DNA from: Viola odorata
Lineage: Eukaryota; Streptophyta; Magnoliopsida; Malpighiales; Violaceae
Length of the DNA: 64,000 nt
Assembly: GCA_963691705.1 (NCBI GenBank)
Contig: OY829544.1
Location: forward strand, 38,709,917 to 38,773,916
Reading direction: 5' to 3'
Shown here: positions 9,809 to 22,330 of the stretch, in pieces
Position numbering within the stretch: position 1 is the first letter of the stretch
How the letters are laid out: the number at the start of each line of letters is the position of its first letter
Program-made: the position numbers and the translations under genes
The notes under the pieces: generated by a model
The model's input: the letters and a program-made list of their open reading frames with translations, nothing else
Databases searched by the model: none
Told to the model about the DNA's origin: nothing

Positions 9809-10337
9809 CTTCATGTGATGATGATCTTGTGGTGGGTGACACCAAGGGGAATGACTTAGGGCTTAGTGGGTTGTATACGGGCTGCTATGAGAGAGCCCTT
9901 CATTGTCTTGAATTGCAGCGCCACTTTGCACATCTAGGCAGCGAGTTCTCTATCTTGTCGGCGGTTCCCTCCATTAGCTTTTCTGATCCTTTTCTCCTTT
10001 GAGTCGAGCTTGTTGGCCACACCTCTTCCATCGCTCATTTTGAGTTCTCACCTTTATTTCCAAGTGTGATTAAGTTTATAGGTATGAGAGTCGAGGAGTT
10101 TGAAGAAATGGCTTCGAGGACGAAGCCTCGCAAACGGGGAGGGGATGATACGAGCCTAAGAGCAGCTCCGTGGCCTTCCAAAAAGGCTCCTGATATGAGC
10201 ACGAACCCGTACATAACTAGCAAAAGGCCTCCCGCTTGGCCTTTCTTTTTAGAGGGAATTATCAAGACATTTCCGCGTGTGTCCACCAGCCGTGAGCAAG
10301 CTAAGACTCGGCTGGCCGAGCAAGGAATGGAGCGTAT
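9809..10337 (+). other. Decayed internal region of LTR element 2
   Basis: About 9940-10000 matches the C-terminal motif of the ORF at 6161 (GSEFSI...DPFL). At 10110-10127 GGCTTCG-AGGA-CGAAGCC forms a hairpin, then a purine tract (10134-10145) and TGATACGAGCC at 10146, which looks like a second LTR start. About 230 bp later a complete hairpin/tract/LTR follows. Two 3'-end modules are thus stacked in tandem, suggesting nested or recombined copies. Confidence 0.5.
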
Positions 10338-10338
10338 A

Positions 10339-10373
10339 GATTCGAGGGCGAATCTCCCTAAAGGGGGATGGGA
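10339..10373 (+). promoter_or_regulatory. Hairpin and polypurine tract of LTR element 2
   Basis: GATTCG-AGGG-CGAATC (10339-10354) forms the same stem as at 7733. It is followed by AAAGGGGGATGGGA (10360-10373), identical to the tract of element 1, directly before the LTR at 10374. Confidence 0.75.
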
Positions 10374-11018
10374 TGATATGAGCTTAAAGGCTCCAGCTCG
10401 TTTCTCTTGTCTTGCCTTCCGTCTAGGCCAAGACTTCTGTCTAGGGCAAACCTTCGGTCTAGGCCAAGACTCCCTTCTGTTTGGCGGAAGCCCATCCTCC
10501 AAGCCCATCTTCATTGCTGCCAAGGCCAAGCCCCTTTGTCTAAGGGTGTAAGGGTATTTACCCATTGTTAGATTTTAGTATTTAAAGTGCAAACATTTCA
10601 TTTCAGCACTTGTCTTTGTTTTTGTGTTATCTTCTTCAAGGACCAAACTTTTAGCTTAAACATTAGGGTTCTTAAAACCACCAACTATCTAAACAAATCA
10701 GGTTGCTCATCCAAGAGGTGAGAGGGTTGTATTTGTTTAAGAGATCATTTGTTCTTTTTGGCAAGGTTACTCATCCAAGAGGTGAGGGGGTTTGTCAAGA
10801 ACAATAGTTCCTTTTTGTTATCATCAATACACTTTCCTTTTCCTCCATTTATGTCCGCTGCAATCTAAATCATCTCCCCTTCTAAATATCCGTTCATCCA
10901 TACCAAGTCCGATCATCCATCCGATTATCAAGACGCCAACCTCCTAAAGAGACTAGATTCGACTCCATCAACGAAACCAGCAGCTAAACTCCTCCAAAAG
11001 GGAGCTAGGGCCTTATCA
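10374..11018 (+). repeat. 3' LTR of pol-less LTR element 2
   Basis: The 645-bp sequence begins TGATATGAGC and ends GGGCCTTATCA. Its ends, its short TCTAGGCCAAG array and its terminal text resemble the LTR at 7768-8737. MULE coding sequence starts right after it, so the MULE was truncated at or near this junction. Confidence 0.7.
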
Positions 11019-13496
11019 CCTAGTAAGGGCAAAGGTATAATTGATGATGAGTATAGTGAAGGTGAATTTGATGGATATCAGACAGAGCATGGAGAGAGTG
11101 AATACGAGTGTGATTATAATGGGGACCATGAAAATGACACTGTTGGGAATGAATATTGGGTTGACTGTCCTTATTTGTCAGCGGATGAGGATGAGGAGTT
11201 ACTGTTGGCTCAGGATAAGATAAAAAGATTCTAAAAAAGGGGAGAAAAGAAAAAAAGTAAAGTGGAGGGACCTACGACTAGGGTGAGAAAAAAACAAGAG
11301 GGAAATACTAGTGAGGGGTTTAATTTTGGCGGGAATACAGAAGAGTTTGGCGAAGAGATAAGAAGAGAAATAGGCAGAAGAGGAGATGTCTATAGAAATA
11401 CTGGTGATGCTGTTGAGGAGAGGAATGCAGAAGATTTGGTGAGTGACTCAGAGGGAAGTTACTTGACATCCAGCAGCGAAAGTGAGGTAGAACATGGCAT
11501 GAGAGTTGCTTATAGAAGGCCTCGATTCAAAACAGGTGAGTAAATTCCCCAATTTTCAGTTTTGAGGTAGTCATTTTTAGTAATTTTATTGCTTTAAATC
11601 ATAGATTTATTTGGTTTGTTTTTGAAAGTAATAATATGAATACGATTCAATACAGGTGAGAATATCCCCCAATTTTCAGTTTGCATGGTGTTTCCTAATA
11701 AGAGTGAGTTCAAAAAAACTATGGTAAGACATGCAATAATCTTGAGGAGAGATGTGAGGTTCACCCAAAATGAGAGAAAAAGATGTAGATCTGAATGTAA
11801 GAGTAGTGATTGTCAGTGGAGGATTTTATGCTCAATTGATGGGAGGAGCAAAAAATGGATGGTTAAGACATATGTAGGCCAACACAGTTGTCAAAAACAG
11901 TTCCACATAAATTGTCTTAGCTACAAACATATAATTGAGTGGTTTATTGAGCATCTTAGGAGAGTTACATTGAAACTCAGTTTAGCAGAAATGAAAGACC
12001 ATTTCACTAGGAAAACCAAGATCAAACTATCAAGGGGGATGTGTAGGCATGCAAAGCAGAAAGTAATTAAGCATTATATTGGTGATCCATTGAAGGAGTT
12101 TGCTCAGTTGGAAGATGATGTTGAGGAACTTAGAAGGAGTAATCCTGGCAGCACGGTAGTTTTAGAGGCACCAGATGGATAATTTAAAAGGATGTATGTT
12201 TGTTTCGATGGTGTTAGGAAAGGGTTCAATAATGCTTGTAGGAAGAAAATTGGGTTGGATGGTTGTCTTCTCAAAGGACCATTTAAGGGTGAAATTCTTT
12301 CTGTAGTAGGTAGAGATCCAAATGACCAAATCTACCCAATTGCATGGGCTGTTGTGAATTATGAGAATAAAGAAACATGGAAATTGTTCTTAGAGTTGCT
12401 CATGGTGTACTTGGATGTTGGTGGAGGCAACTACATTTATGCTTCAGATGGTGCTCCAGTTATTACTCGAGGAGAAGGTTTCACCTTCATGTCTGATTAA
12501 CAAAAGGTAGTGTAATATTTAATATTTTTTACTTTGGAAAGTTATTAAAATATGTTTATTAACTTATTGTGTTTAATACGTAGGGATTGCTTTCTGCTAT
12601 TTCTGAACTGATGCCGTCAGCTATGAGTAGAAGATGTGCCAGACACATTTTTGCCAAGTGAGGAAAGAACACGGTAGTGAGGATTTTCACAAGCAGTTTT
12701 GGATAACTTGCAAAGCATCCACGACAATAGAGTTCCTTGATGAATTGGAGGTTTTGAAAGGTATGTCAATCCCTAGACCTAAAGCAATATTCTGGTGTAA
12801 GCCCTTCCAGAATACATCATGTTGTTGTGATGTAGTAGATAATAACATGAGTGAGACATTTAATAGTTTGATAATTGAGTCTAGATATAAAAGTATTGTC
12901 AAACTATTTGAGACCATTCGTAAGTTAGTGTTCAAGAGGTTCAAAGAGAGATTTTTATGGAGAAGTTTAAAGATGGATTTGGTCCAAACATTTGAAAAAA
13001 AATTAATCATAACATGGAAGAAAGTGGTAACTATTATGTGGATAGTAATGGAGATGATGGCTTTGAAGTTCACCTAGATAAGGACACTAGTTGGATTATT
13101 AGCTTGGAAAAATCTACATGCACATGTAGGATGTGGGAATGAACTGGTATACCTTGTGCACATGCAATGTGTGTCATTGTAAATGAGAGTCACAACTTAG
13201 ATGTGAGATGCTTTGTGTCCAAGTGGTATAGTAAGGAAATATTTGAAATGACTTATAAGGACCCAATTAAGCCAGTGAACTGTCAAAAGTTTTGGCCAAG
13301 AGTTGCAGTTACCTCAATTAGGCCACCTTCTATTGTGAAATTTCCTAGGAGACCAAAAAAATTAAGGAGAAGAGAAGGTTGGGAGCCAACACATGGTGAG
13401 ACCAAAATGAGTTTAAAAGGAAGGAAGATGTCATGCACTTTCTGCAAAAATCAAGGACATAGATGCAACACTTGCCCTGACAAACCACAAAAGCAG
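11019..13496 (+). pseudogene. Mutator-like (MULE) transposase, 5' part, left-truncated and broken
   Basis: Visible in order: an acidic linker (11019-11535); a MuDR-type zinc-binding DNA-binding region from 11680 (CRSECKSSDCQWRI, then VGQHSCQ); the MULE transposase core (RMYVCFDG, IGLDGCLLKGPFKGE, PIAWAVV); a SWIM zinc finger (CTCRMWE then IPCAHA); and a CCHC knuckle (CTFCKNQGHRCNTC). The N-terminal domain is missing. In-frame stops are at 11232-11234, 12180-12182 and 12498-12500, the last interrupting the conserved SDxQK motif. Frameshifts lie near 12652 and at an A-run near 12998, and a further stop lies in the SWIM finger (13141-13143). Introns are inferred at 11536-11679, 12507-12583 and from 13497. 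The gene continues after the inserted element at 27130. Confidence 0.85.
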
Positions 13497-13581
13497 GTAA
13501 AAATCTGATCTTATTGTCATTCTCTTTTATAACTTTAATGTTGGTGATTATGGATTCCTAAATATTGCAAGCTGCTGGACC

Positions 13582-16009
13582 TGTTGCTACCCGATTTTTG
13601 ACACATTTTTGCACTTTTATTTTGCATCGCATTATTAGTCCATTTAAAATGAATTTCTATCGAGTTTCGATCTTCGGCTATCTAATTTAATATTTCATAC
13701 CATTTCATGTCATTTCAATTTTTTCGTATTTTTACTGTCTTTTCGTTTGAACTTCTATCGGTCCCGAATAAATTTTGTCAGACTTGGATCGAACGCATTC
13801 TTTCTTTAATTGATAATTATCTACTATTATTTTCATTCGCGCCATCTCATTTTGTTTTATTCTATTTACCTCGCTATAGCATTTATTTTTCGTTCGAACT
13901 TTTAAGTATTTCGAACGAGTAAATTCGAACCATAAATCAAATTTTTTCTTTATTTACTGATTACTATTTATTTTGTTCCATTTTATTGCATATTTTAGTA
14001 TCTTTGGTTCGGGATTTTGTTCATTTCAAGTGAGATTCCTCGTGTTGATAGTTCGAACCAATTAAATAAATATTAAACATTTTCTAAAAGTCAACCCATT
14101 TCAACCATTGATCATCTTGACTTTTTCTTTTCTCCTTATCCAACGACCCTCAAATTAAGCATGAGGATTCATGCTCTTCTCTGACATTGCACTACCCAGC
14201 CATTAATGCATATTCCTTCTATGTCTCTACGCCATCCTACTCCGTTTTTACGTTTTTCTGCTAACTTTTATCAACATCCTGTAGCCTTTTGTCCTTTCCT
14301 ACAACTCTTCCTTCCCTTTGTCCCTATAAATACCATGTCATCAAACCCACGCAGAGGAGGCAAGAAGAACAAGAATAAAAAAAAGGAAAAAACACTCTCT
14401 CTGGTGCTTAGTAATTCAGTAGCAAGAAAGTAGCTATAGCAAGTAATCAAGCCGCTCCAGCAAGCAAGTAAGTCGCACCAGCAACAAGCAAGCAAAAGGA
14501 AGGTGAAATGATCTCCTTCTCAATTTTTCATTTCCACTTTTAAATAGTTAATTAATCGCTTAAACTATTGGTAATCACTCTGTTTTCAGATTAATTTCAT
14601 GTTTATTGCTTCAATTTAATTGTTTATTATCCTGATTATTTATTAGCTTAATTGTAGTTTAATTAGTTTGTTATTTCTTTGTGAAAATTGATCACTGTTT
14701 TTGTCTGAATGGCACTGTTGATGGCTTGTTTAATTTACTGCTGTGATTGGGGTAATCTGGGTGGTTGTTGGTTGGTTTCGGCGGGTGGCGTTCTCCTATG
14801 GCGCTGGCGACACCAAAAAAGAAGACGAAGCTAGGCGGGAAAGAAGAAGCTAAAGGATGGGCTGCACGGGCTACATGTGTGGCCATTTAAAGGAAGGCGG
14901 TTGGCTGGGAGCCCACTTGAGGAAAAAGAAGGAATGGATGCGTTTGGCCTTAGGCCATGCGGGAGAGGGGGAGATGGGCCAAGCAATTTGCTTTGGCCCA
15001 TGCGCATGGAAGGGCTGGCGTTCTTGCCAAGCCCAGCGCAAAGAAGAGAAGAGTGTGGGCTGCTGGCCTATGCGGACAGCCTGCCCATATGTCTTAGGCC
15101 CAGCTGTGGCCCAGTTGCTAGGCCCACTCTCGGCCCAGCGGGACGGGCCCAATATTCAGACCCATTGTTTTTTTCGTACCTTTATACACTTGTTTTGTTT
15201 ATTTATTTTCGCACCTATACTATTTATTTTTCGTATGCATGTACCGTTTGTTTATTTTCACATGCTTGCATGTTTAATTATTTATTTTTGTATGCTTTTG
15301 CATGTTTAATTATTCCGCTTGCATTTGATCATAAAAAATAATTATGTCACTTGCGTACAATAATCTTGATGCCGATTATTTGTATGCTCGTACCATTTAA
15401 CTAATTATTTTTGCACGCTTCCGAATGTTTAAATAATTATTATTCTTATTATTATTCTGCTCGCATGTAATTGCTAAATTAATTATTTTGTATGCTTGCG
15501 ATAGATTGTTAAATATTTATCTATTTATCGGTTATCATGTACTCGCGCTAATAATCTCGATCTTGTAGGGAAAATCAACTGACACCTTTCACAAGTGAAC
15601 ATTTCTCACCCTTTTATTTATTTCACGTTTTTTCCGCACATATACATGTATGCATGAATCTTTAAAATTGATTAGAATCTTATTAATCTATTGGGCATGA
15701 TCACATAAATTAGTTTTTTCTATTTTTCAAGCATGATAAAACACCTCTTTCTCCGGTAACCTTTTTAGGATGTGACTCGGGTGCCTAACACCTTCCCGAG
15801 TCCATAATACGACCCCGAACCGCTGTTCTCGGGTTCAGACCCATTTTGCCTTAGCATTTTTATTTTATGCATGACAGATAGGTTCCCTAAACCTAGAAAC
15901 AAAATAGGGTGGCGATTTCATTGCATTATGTGAGATGAGCTTGATTTCGTCTCACATCTCGTCCCAAACTCGCGTCGCATTAGGAAAAAATCCAAAAGGG
16001 GGTGCGACA
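13582..16009 (+). repeat. 5' LTR of the Ogre-like element
   Basis: The 2428-bp LTR runs from TGTTGC to GCGACA. CTATAAATA at 14334-14342 is the likely promoter TATA box, followed by AT-rich leader. By eye it is roughly mid-90s percent identical to the 3' LTR. A small ORF over the TATA box is conserved in both LTRs but looks incidental. Confidence 0.95.
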
Positions 16010-16032
16010 GTTTGGCGACTTCACTGGGGACC
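16010..16032 (+). promoter_or_regulatory. Primer-binding site
   Basis: TTTGGCGACTTCACTGGGGA directly follows the 5' LTR. It matches the form used by Ogre-type elements, where the primer is thought to be tRNA-Arg. The tRNA match was not computed. Confidence 0.75.
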
Positions 16033-16619
16033 AATAAGGTCGAAGCCGGAATTTTTTTGAAGTGTTTGTCTTTTTTTTAATAAATTGTTGAATTTGTTTA
16101 ATTGTTTTTCATGTATTTAATTACTTGATAAATTGTTATTTTTTCCATGTACATGATTAATTATTTTTCATGTATTTACTTGCTAAATTGTTGTATTCTT
16201 GTATTTTTATGCAGGGTTATTATTTATATATTTATTCACTTTGATAAATTGCTGTATTTTTACACATGACTAATGATTTATTAACTGCTTTGATAAACTA
16301 TCATTCATATGCATTTCATGCATAATGCCCTATCGTTGGGCCTTTTTCCAAATAGAAATAGGTGGGTACTAGTGAGGCCCTAGGGCACGTGTCCCGGGTA
16401 GTTTTCATGAACCCCGAACTCGTACTCGAACCCCTAAATGGGTGGGTGCCTAGAACTTTTGATGGTTCGACAAGCAATCAAGTATCCATTTAGTGAGGGA
16501 CCACTTTTATGGTATCATCCGGGAGCCTTCAAGCTAGAATAGAAATAGTTGGTGTCACCCTAGCATATGCATCATATTGGAATACGTATATTGCGACTTT
16601 GTTTCACTTTTTCCACTGA

Positions 16620-17170
16620 TTTCTCAAAAAAAAAATTATATATATATTTACAACTGATTTCTCAAAAATTTCCACAAATCATTTCTCAAAATTTTTCCAC
16701 ATTTTACCACTGATTTCGCAATTTTTTCGTGAATTTTCCACATTGGAAATATTTTTCCAAAAAATTTCCATATTGGTAAATTTTCTTGTAAATTTGTCAC
16801 ATTTGCAAATTTTTCGCAATTTCTCCGTATTTGCAATTTTTTTGCAATGTCTCGAAGTTTACAAATTTTTTCACAATTTCTCAATGCCTATAAATTTTTC
16901 CGCAATTTTTTCACGTGTCAAATGTTTTCGCAATTTTTCACGTGTGCAATGATTTCCGCAATTACTCCACGGGTACAACTTTTCTCCCAATTTTTCACAT
17001 TGACAAAAAAAATTTCGTAAATCTCTCCATGTATGTAGATTCTTCCGTAATTTTCCATGTATGCAAAAAAAAATTCCTCAATTCTTCACATGCAAATTCT
17101 TTCGCGATTTTTCTATATTTATAATTTTGCCTCAATTATTTTCGTAATTCTCCATGTTTGTGATTTTTTA
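16620..17170 (+). repeat. Degenerate ~30-bp tandem repeats in the element leader
   Basis: About 17 diverged units share the pattern CACATTTGCAAATTTTTCGCAATTTCTC. They fill the leader between the primer-binding site and gag. The rest of 16033-17300 is AT-rich and non-coding. Confidence 0.75.
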
Positions 17171-17300
17171 TGATGCCTACATTATTGTTGTTATTGTACT
17201 TATCCCTTTCTTTTTCTCGCAGCATGGAGACCTCGGGATATCATACATATCACGATTGAGACTCATGACTATTTCACTTCATTTGTTTTAAGGGTTAAGA

Positions 17301-17903
17301 ATGGCTCCCAGAAATCAAGCTATTAAATTTCAAATACGGCAAGCGACCGAAAAGGTTCAGGCATTGGAAGCAAGGATGGAAAAGCTGGAGGAACAGATTC
17401 GGACCAATACGGAAAGGGCCACACCGGCCGGGGAAAAACAAAAGGAGAAAGTATTTACCTCATTGTCTAGTGCTTCGAACTCATCGATGTCCCAACCAGT
17501 GCCTGTTGCTCAAGGGTCGTGGCAAGACCCTGTCAATAATCCTGCACTCACTTCAGGCGCTATAATTAGACAAAGTACAAACACTCCGAGTAGCGTGCAT
17601 TTTGATCCTTCACTGGCTGAACCCCCTCTCGATCTTGGTAAAAAAGAGACCCACTCAGAATTCAAGTATTTTTACCCATCTCGGGGCCGTTCCATTCAAC
17701 TCATAAGGCGTAAACCTCCAAAAGTACAACTTCCTAGGGGGCATCAGATTCAGCAGCATGGTAGCCCCTCTGATATGGTGGTCGAACAAAGAACCGAGTT
17801 AGAAGTGATTGATGGTTCCGCAGCACTCTTCAAGGATGAGAGACTAAGTGGAGGAGAGAATGTTACTTCAAGGGAAGAGGCACTTAATATCAAGATTTTC
17901 TGA
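17301..17903 (+). pseudogene. Gag N-terminal remnant of the Ogre-like element
   Basis: A 200-aa frame starts at an ATG. An N-terminal coiled coil (VQALEARMEKLEEQIRTNTE) resembles the start of the gag at 3441. The Retrotrans_gag core, nucleocapsid knuckles and protease are missing. Sequence near 18040-18095 (SKGFEYNWITTMLP-like) resembles the segment between protease and reverse transcriptase in Tat elements, so a large internal deletion is inferred. Confidence 0.65.
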
Positions 17904-18098
17904 AGAAGAGCTCTCCATTGCATTAACTAGAAGAGGTTATGTGCAGCACTCTGAAGGCATCAATCAAAGTCCTCCCGCTATCGGTACGTCATCAGACTCG
18001 ACCCTCAGTACTTGCAAGCCTGGGGAGGAAGGATCGACTCAAGGCTCATGAGGAAGTCTAAGGGGTTTGAGTACAACTGGATAACTACCATGCTTCCG

Positions 18099-18309
18099 TA
18101 GCAGTCTGTAATATATATGCATGTTTTTGCTATTTTTTTCTAAAAAGGAGCGTTGCAAAAACTCTTTTGTAAGAACTCGAGTTCCTTTTTGTCAAAATGT
18201 AAATATATGCGGTTTCCTTTGTTATTTTCAAACGGCTTTTACTTTTTCACTATTTATTTCAGAGTAAATGTTAAGTTGGTTTGTCTTGAAAAACCCTTTG
18301 TCTTTTCAG
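18099..18309 (+). other. Putative Ogre-type intron between protease and reverse transcriptase
   Basis: This AT/T-rich spacer separates pre-RT sequence from RT-upstream sequence (VEFPYGLARLVE). It ends in a pyrimidine tract and TTTTCAG. Ogre elements are known to carry an intron at this point of the polyprotein. The donor near 18107 is inferred only. Confidence 0.4.
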
Positions 18310-20170
18310 GTGAGACGATCGCGGCCAAGACTGAAGACGAGGTTGAGTTCCCATACGGGTTAGCTCGTCTAGTGGAGAATTCAGAGGAAGTGATAGTCCC
18401 CCATCAGGAAGAGTTGGAAGACATATTGGGGGCAAGCAGTGAAAATCAGAAAATGGTCAAGACTGAGACAACCTTAAATTCTCTTTGAAGAGACAGGTTA
18501 ATCACCCTCCCTACGAAGTATGCAGAGGTGATCGCTTGGTCGTACGAAGACACGTCGGACCTTGAACCTGGTATAGTTGAGCATTGCATCCCATTGAAAC
18601 TCGAGTTCAAGCCGGTAAAGCAGAAACTCTGAAGGATGCATCCTGACACTCTTGTAAAGATCAAAGAGAAAGTCACAGAGCAACTACATGCAGATTTCCT
18701 AAGATTTGCTGAATATCCATAATGGATCGCTAATATTGTGCACATGCCGCTGTTGTCGTAGCCCCCGATGGTCATCAATTCCCCATAAGCATTATCCACT
18801 CTGGCTTCCATGTTCAAATTGGAATATGGAATAATGCTTCAACCACTGAAGGTAGGAGTAAGGGAGATGCCAACATGTTGCGCTACCTTAGAAGATGAGC
18901 CTAATGGGAAACCATGGTCCCATGATCTGGTGCGCTCCATCAAACATCTGGAATACCCACTAGGGGCAAGCTAGAGTACCAAGAAGACTCTTCAGCGTCT
19001 GGTTTTAGACTTCTACCTTGATGGTGAGGTTTTATACAAGAAAATGGTGGATGGAGTCTTGCTTGATGTGTCACTATCTCCGAAGCCAAGAAAATCATAG
19101 CAGAAATCCATGATGGAGTTTTGATGGCAAGTCAAACCATGAGACGAGGCTATTTTTGGCTCACCATTAAATGAGATTGCATTGACTACTTCAAGAGATG
19201 CCACAAATGCCAAATTTGTGTTGATCATCTTAACGTCCCTCCAACCCCTCTTTTCAACTTGACGTCACCTTAGCCCTTCGCAATATGGGGAATTGACATC
19301 ATTAGCCAAATCCATCCGAAAGCTTCTAACAGTCATCACTTTGTCCTTATCGCGATTGATTATTTTACCAAATGGGTGGAAGCTGCCTCCTACTCAAACA
19401 TTAGTGCTAAGTCAACTGTGTGGTTCACTTAAAAGAATATCATATGTCGTTATGGGTCCCTGAGGCAATCATCACAGATAATGACACTAATTTTAATGGG
19501 AAGCTGTTCAACGATCTCTGCCAGCGGTGGAAAATAAAGCATCAAAACTCTTCACCATACCGTCCACAGATGGATGGCGCCGTTGAGGCTGCCAATAAAA
19601 GACTTGAAGAAGATCATCCAGAAAATGGTCATCACTTATAAGGATTGGCATGACATACTCTACACGCTTATCGAATTGCGATTCGTACCTCTACAAGAGC
19701 GACCTCTTACTCCCTGGTTTACGGTAGGGAAGCGGTTATTCCTCTCGAGGTGGAAATTCCTTCTCTTCGATTCTTGGCAAAATCTGAAGTAGAAGAATCA
19801 GATTGGGCTAGAATCAAATATGAACATCTGAATCTCATCTCAGAGAAATGATTGGCTGCCACATGTCATGCCCAATTGTATCAAAAGAGGATGACTAATG
19901 CCTACAACAAGAAAGTCCGTCTTCGCGAGTTCAAAGTTGGGAATCTAGTGCTAAAGAAGATTCTCCCTCATCAGGAGGAAGGTCAAGGGAAATGGCCCTC
20001 ATGATATGAAGGTCCATATGTAGTCAAGAACGCATTCTTAGGAGGCGCTCTAACACTCACCAACATGGACGAGGACGACTTACTGAGACCAGTGAATGCT
20101 AATGCTGTCGAGATATACCTTCGCTTAAAAAATCGACAGGCTCAATCAAAAGACACAGGGTTTCCTCATG
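18310..20170 (+). pseudogene. Pol remnant (pre-RT, RNase H tail, integrase) of the Ogre-like element
   Basis: Recognisable pieces in order: the RT upstream segment (YAEVIAWSYED, VKQKL.RMHPDTL); a tail of RNase H (LASMFKLEYGIMLQPLKV, CATLEDEPNGKPW); integrase zinc finger (CHKCQICVDHLNVPP); the integrase core with GIDII and IAIDYFTKWVEAA, then IITDNDTNFNGKLFNDLC, where the usual DNG is DND; a region after the core where KIIQKMV is preserved; and a C-terminal GALTLTN-like end. The RT catalytic core and most of RNase H are deleted. At least a dozen stops and frame changes are present. No chromodomain is seen, as expected for the Tat lineage. Confidence 0.8.
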
Positions 20171-22099
20171 ACAAAACCATTTGATGTCTATCTTGAACCA
20201 ATAAAATGAGAGTTTTCAACAAAAAAAAATGCATTTCTCTTTTTGTCTTATTCTTTGAAATGACAAAAGAAAATGCGGTACCAGCAAATTCTGGAAAATC
20301 GTTTGAGTCCTACAAACCGCGTATAAACTAACATCACTAACCAATGCTAGTTTTGCAGGGATAGAATGTTTTGATCGCTCATCATGATGAACTCCTTACA
20401 CTCACGTTTTCGCAGTAGGAAAGCCAATCAACATACTTAATACGGTCTTGTTATGAGATATAGCGATGTTCTCGACCTACATGATTTCTGACTGCAAATT
20501 CAAAACTTAACCATGATCAAAGTTTTCATGTTTTGAATTTGATCGTCATAGACAAGATCTCTCCGTGTACAGGCATAATGGTCACACGGTGAAGATCAAT
20601 CTTCCAATTGGTGAGCCAGTACACATGGATGTTGATGAGATTGCATTCATTTGCTTTAATCCGCAATCCCGTGCTGAAAAAGATGAAAAGTTGGAGCCTC
20701 CCCACAAAGAATCACTAAGCCAGATTCCCCCCAGGGCACCTCAAAGCTCTATCAGACCAAGGATTCTCTTCCATCACTCAAGATGATGTTCAAGTCATAC
20801 TTCTTGAACAACCCAGATCATCGGCAAATTGGTTACCCCCGGCATGGAAGGTGCCTCCTCGCCAATAGCGGTAACAGAGCGAATCGGGAAAGATTTCAAA
20901 ATGGTTCTTTATTCGTTACGATGAGCTGGGTTCTTTACAGAACACCTTATAGTTGCAAACAACCAGTCTCAAGGTTCATTCTGAGCTCATATTCCCTTGG
21001 CAATCTGACTAAGTCCAAGAGCAATTCAGTGATTTTAAGGTTGGATCCACATGAAGAGATCACACATCCACCTCCCAACGAAGAGCTATTGCCCGGTCAT
21101 GTTTGCAGCAACACTACCATCCAATTTGAGTACGGACGATACTGGATCAGAATCATACAACCAATTCACCGCTAATGAACCTGTCAAATCATTAGCTGCT
21201 GCTTGCTACACACATCCAGAGAAGTCCACTTTCCTCTCTACCTCTTTAATTTTTGTACAATTATTCTGCATTCATTCCCGCATTGGGGGTTTTTTTTTTT
21301 TATTGTTCATAAATTTTCGTGAGTGGTCATACCCTCACATTTTTGCCTATAAAATTGCTAAAACTGTTAATATTTGTTATAAACTGTGCATAAAATTCTT
21401 TGAATAAAATCCACACTACCCTTAAAATTTTCAAACCTTCCATAGGTTGAGCATGTTCAACATGTTATTGCATCATAGATAACTTGTGCATCCATTCAAA
21501 ATTGTATGACATGCATGATCTCGCCTGCTAGCTCTTATATCCGCCGCATGTTTAGACGTAAGCAGTCATAAACGCATCCCTATGAGCATTTTGGGCCTTC
21601 ACGCCTTATTTCTTTCATGAGTGCAAATGCCTGACTAAGTACTAGTTAGATTTGCATAATATCCAGGGTACATGCACCATTAGACATGGGATAACTGTAA
21701 GATGATAGGGGACTTTGCTCTTTGCTTCCACCTTTCTTTGGTCTTCTCATCCTTTCGTCTTCAAACACTTGCTCTTTCTCTCTTTTCAATTCATTTATTT
21801 TCTAAGCCGCTTGAAAAATCTCTTACTTCCACTGGAAAATAATGAGCAGTGCCCAGCCGAGGTTGTTAACCGAAGGTAAGGTGCACATCGAAATTGGTTC
21901 ACGTAAAAGGAATCGCAAAATCTCCGAGGATTGCTGATGGTCAACTGCAGAAGAAGGCCAAAAGCAAGACTTATAGGCCCCTGCCAAAGACAGGAATGAA
22001 GACGGAACAAACAAAACTTGTACTTGGTTTGCTCGGAAAAAAAAAGAGAGAGAAAAGAAGGAAAAAGGGTGTTCAAAGAACACAAGCAAGTCAAAAGTT
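20171..22099 (+). other. Long 3' internal region of the Ogre-like element, non-coding part
   Basis: Several short open frames (20565-20786, 20783-21175, 21894-22109) lack recognisable domains and are not considered genes. A homopolymer T run lies near 21290. Confidence 0.5.
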
Positions 22100-22330
22100 A
22101 ATAAGATGATCTCAAAACAAAAGAGAGATCATTTTCAATGAAGATTCAAAAATTGGTGCACTTTTTCAACGACAAATGATGATCTCAAAAGTAAAAGAGG
22201 TCAGTCCCTACGAAGATTCAAAAACCTGGTGTACTTTGTCAATGACAAATAATGATTTCAAAAGTAAAATATGATCATTCCTTGTGAAGATTCAAAAACC
22301 CAGTTGGGTATTTCGAAGAAGGGGTCTCAG
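22100..22330 (+). repeat. ~80-bp tandem repeat, about 3 copies
   Basis: Copies share GATGATCTCAAAA.TAAAAGAG, GAAGATTCAAAAA and GGTG.ACTTT.TCAA. They are moderately diverged. Confidence 0.7.

Noticed and set aside
12687..13073. 128-aa minus-strand frame over the MULE
   Set aside because: Shadow of the transposase coding strand, with no domain signal.
14206..14433. 75-aa frame conserved in both LTRs (also 25287-25514)
   Set aside because: It spans the TATA box and LTRs are copied together, so conservation is expected without coding.
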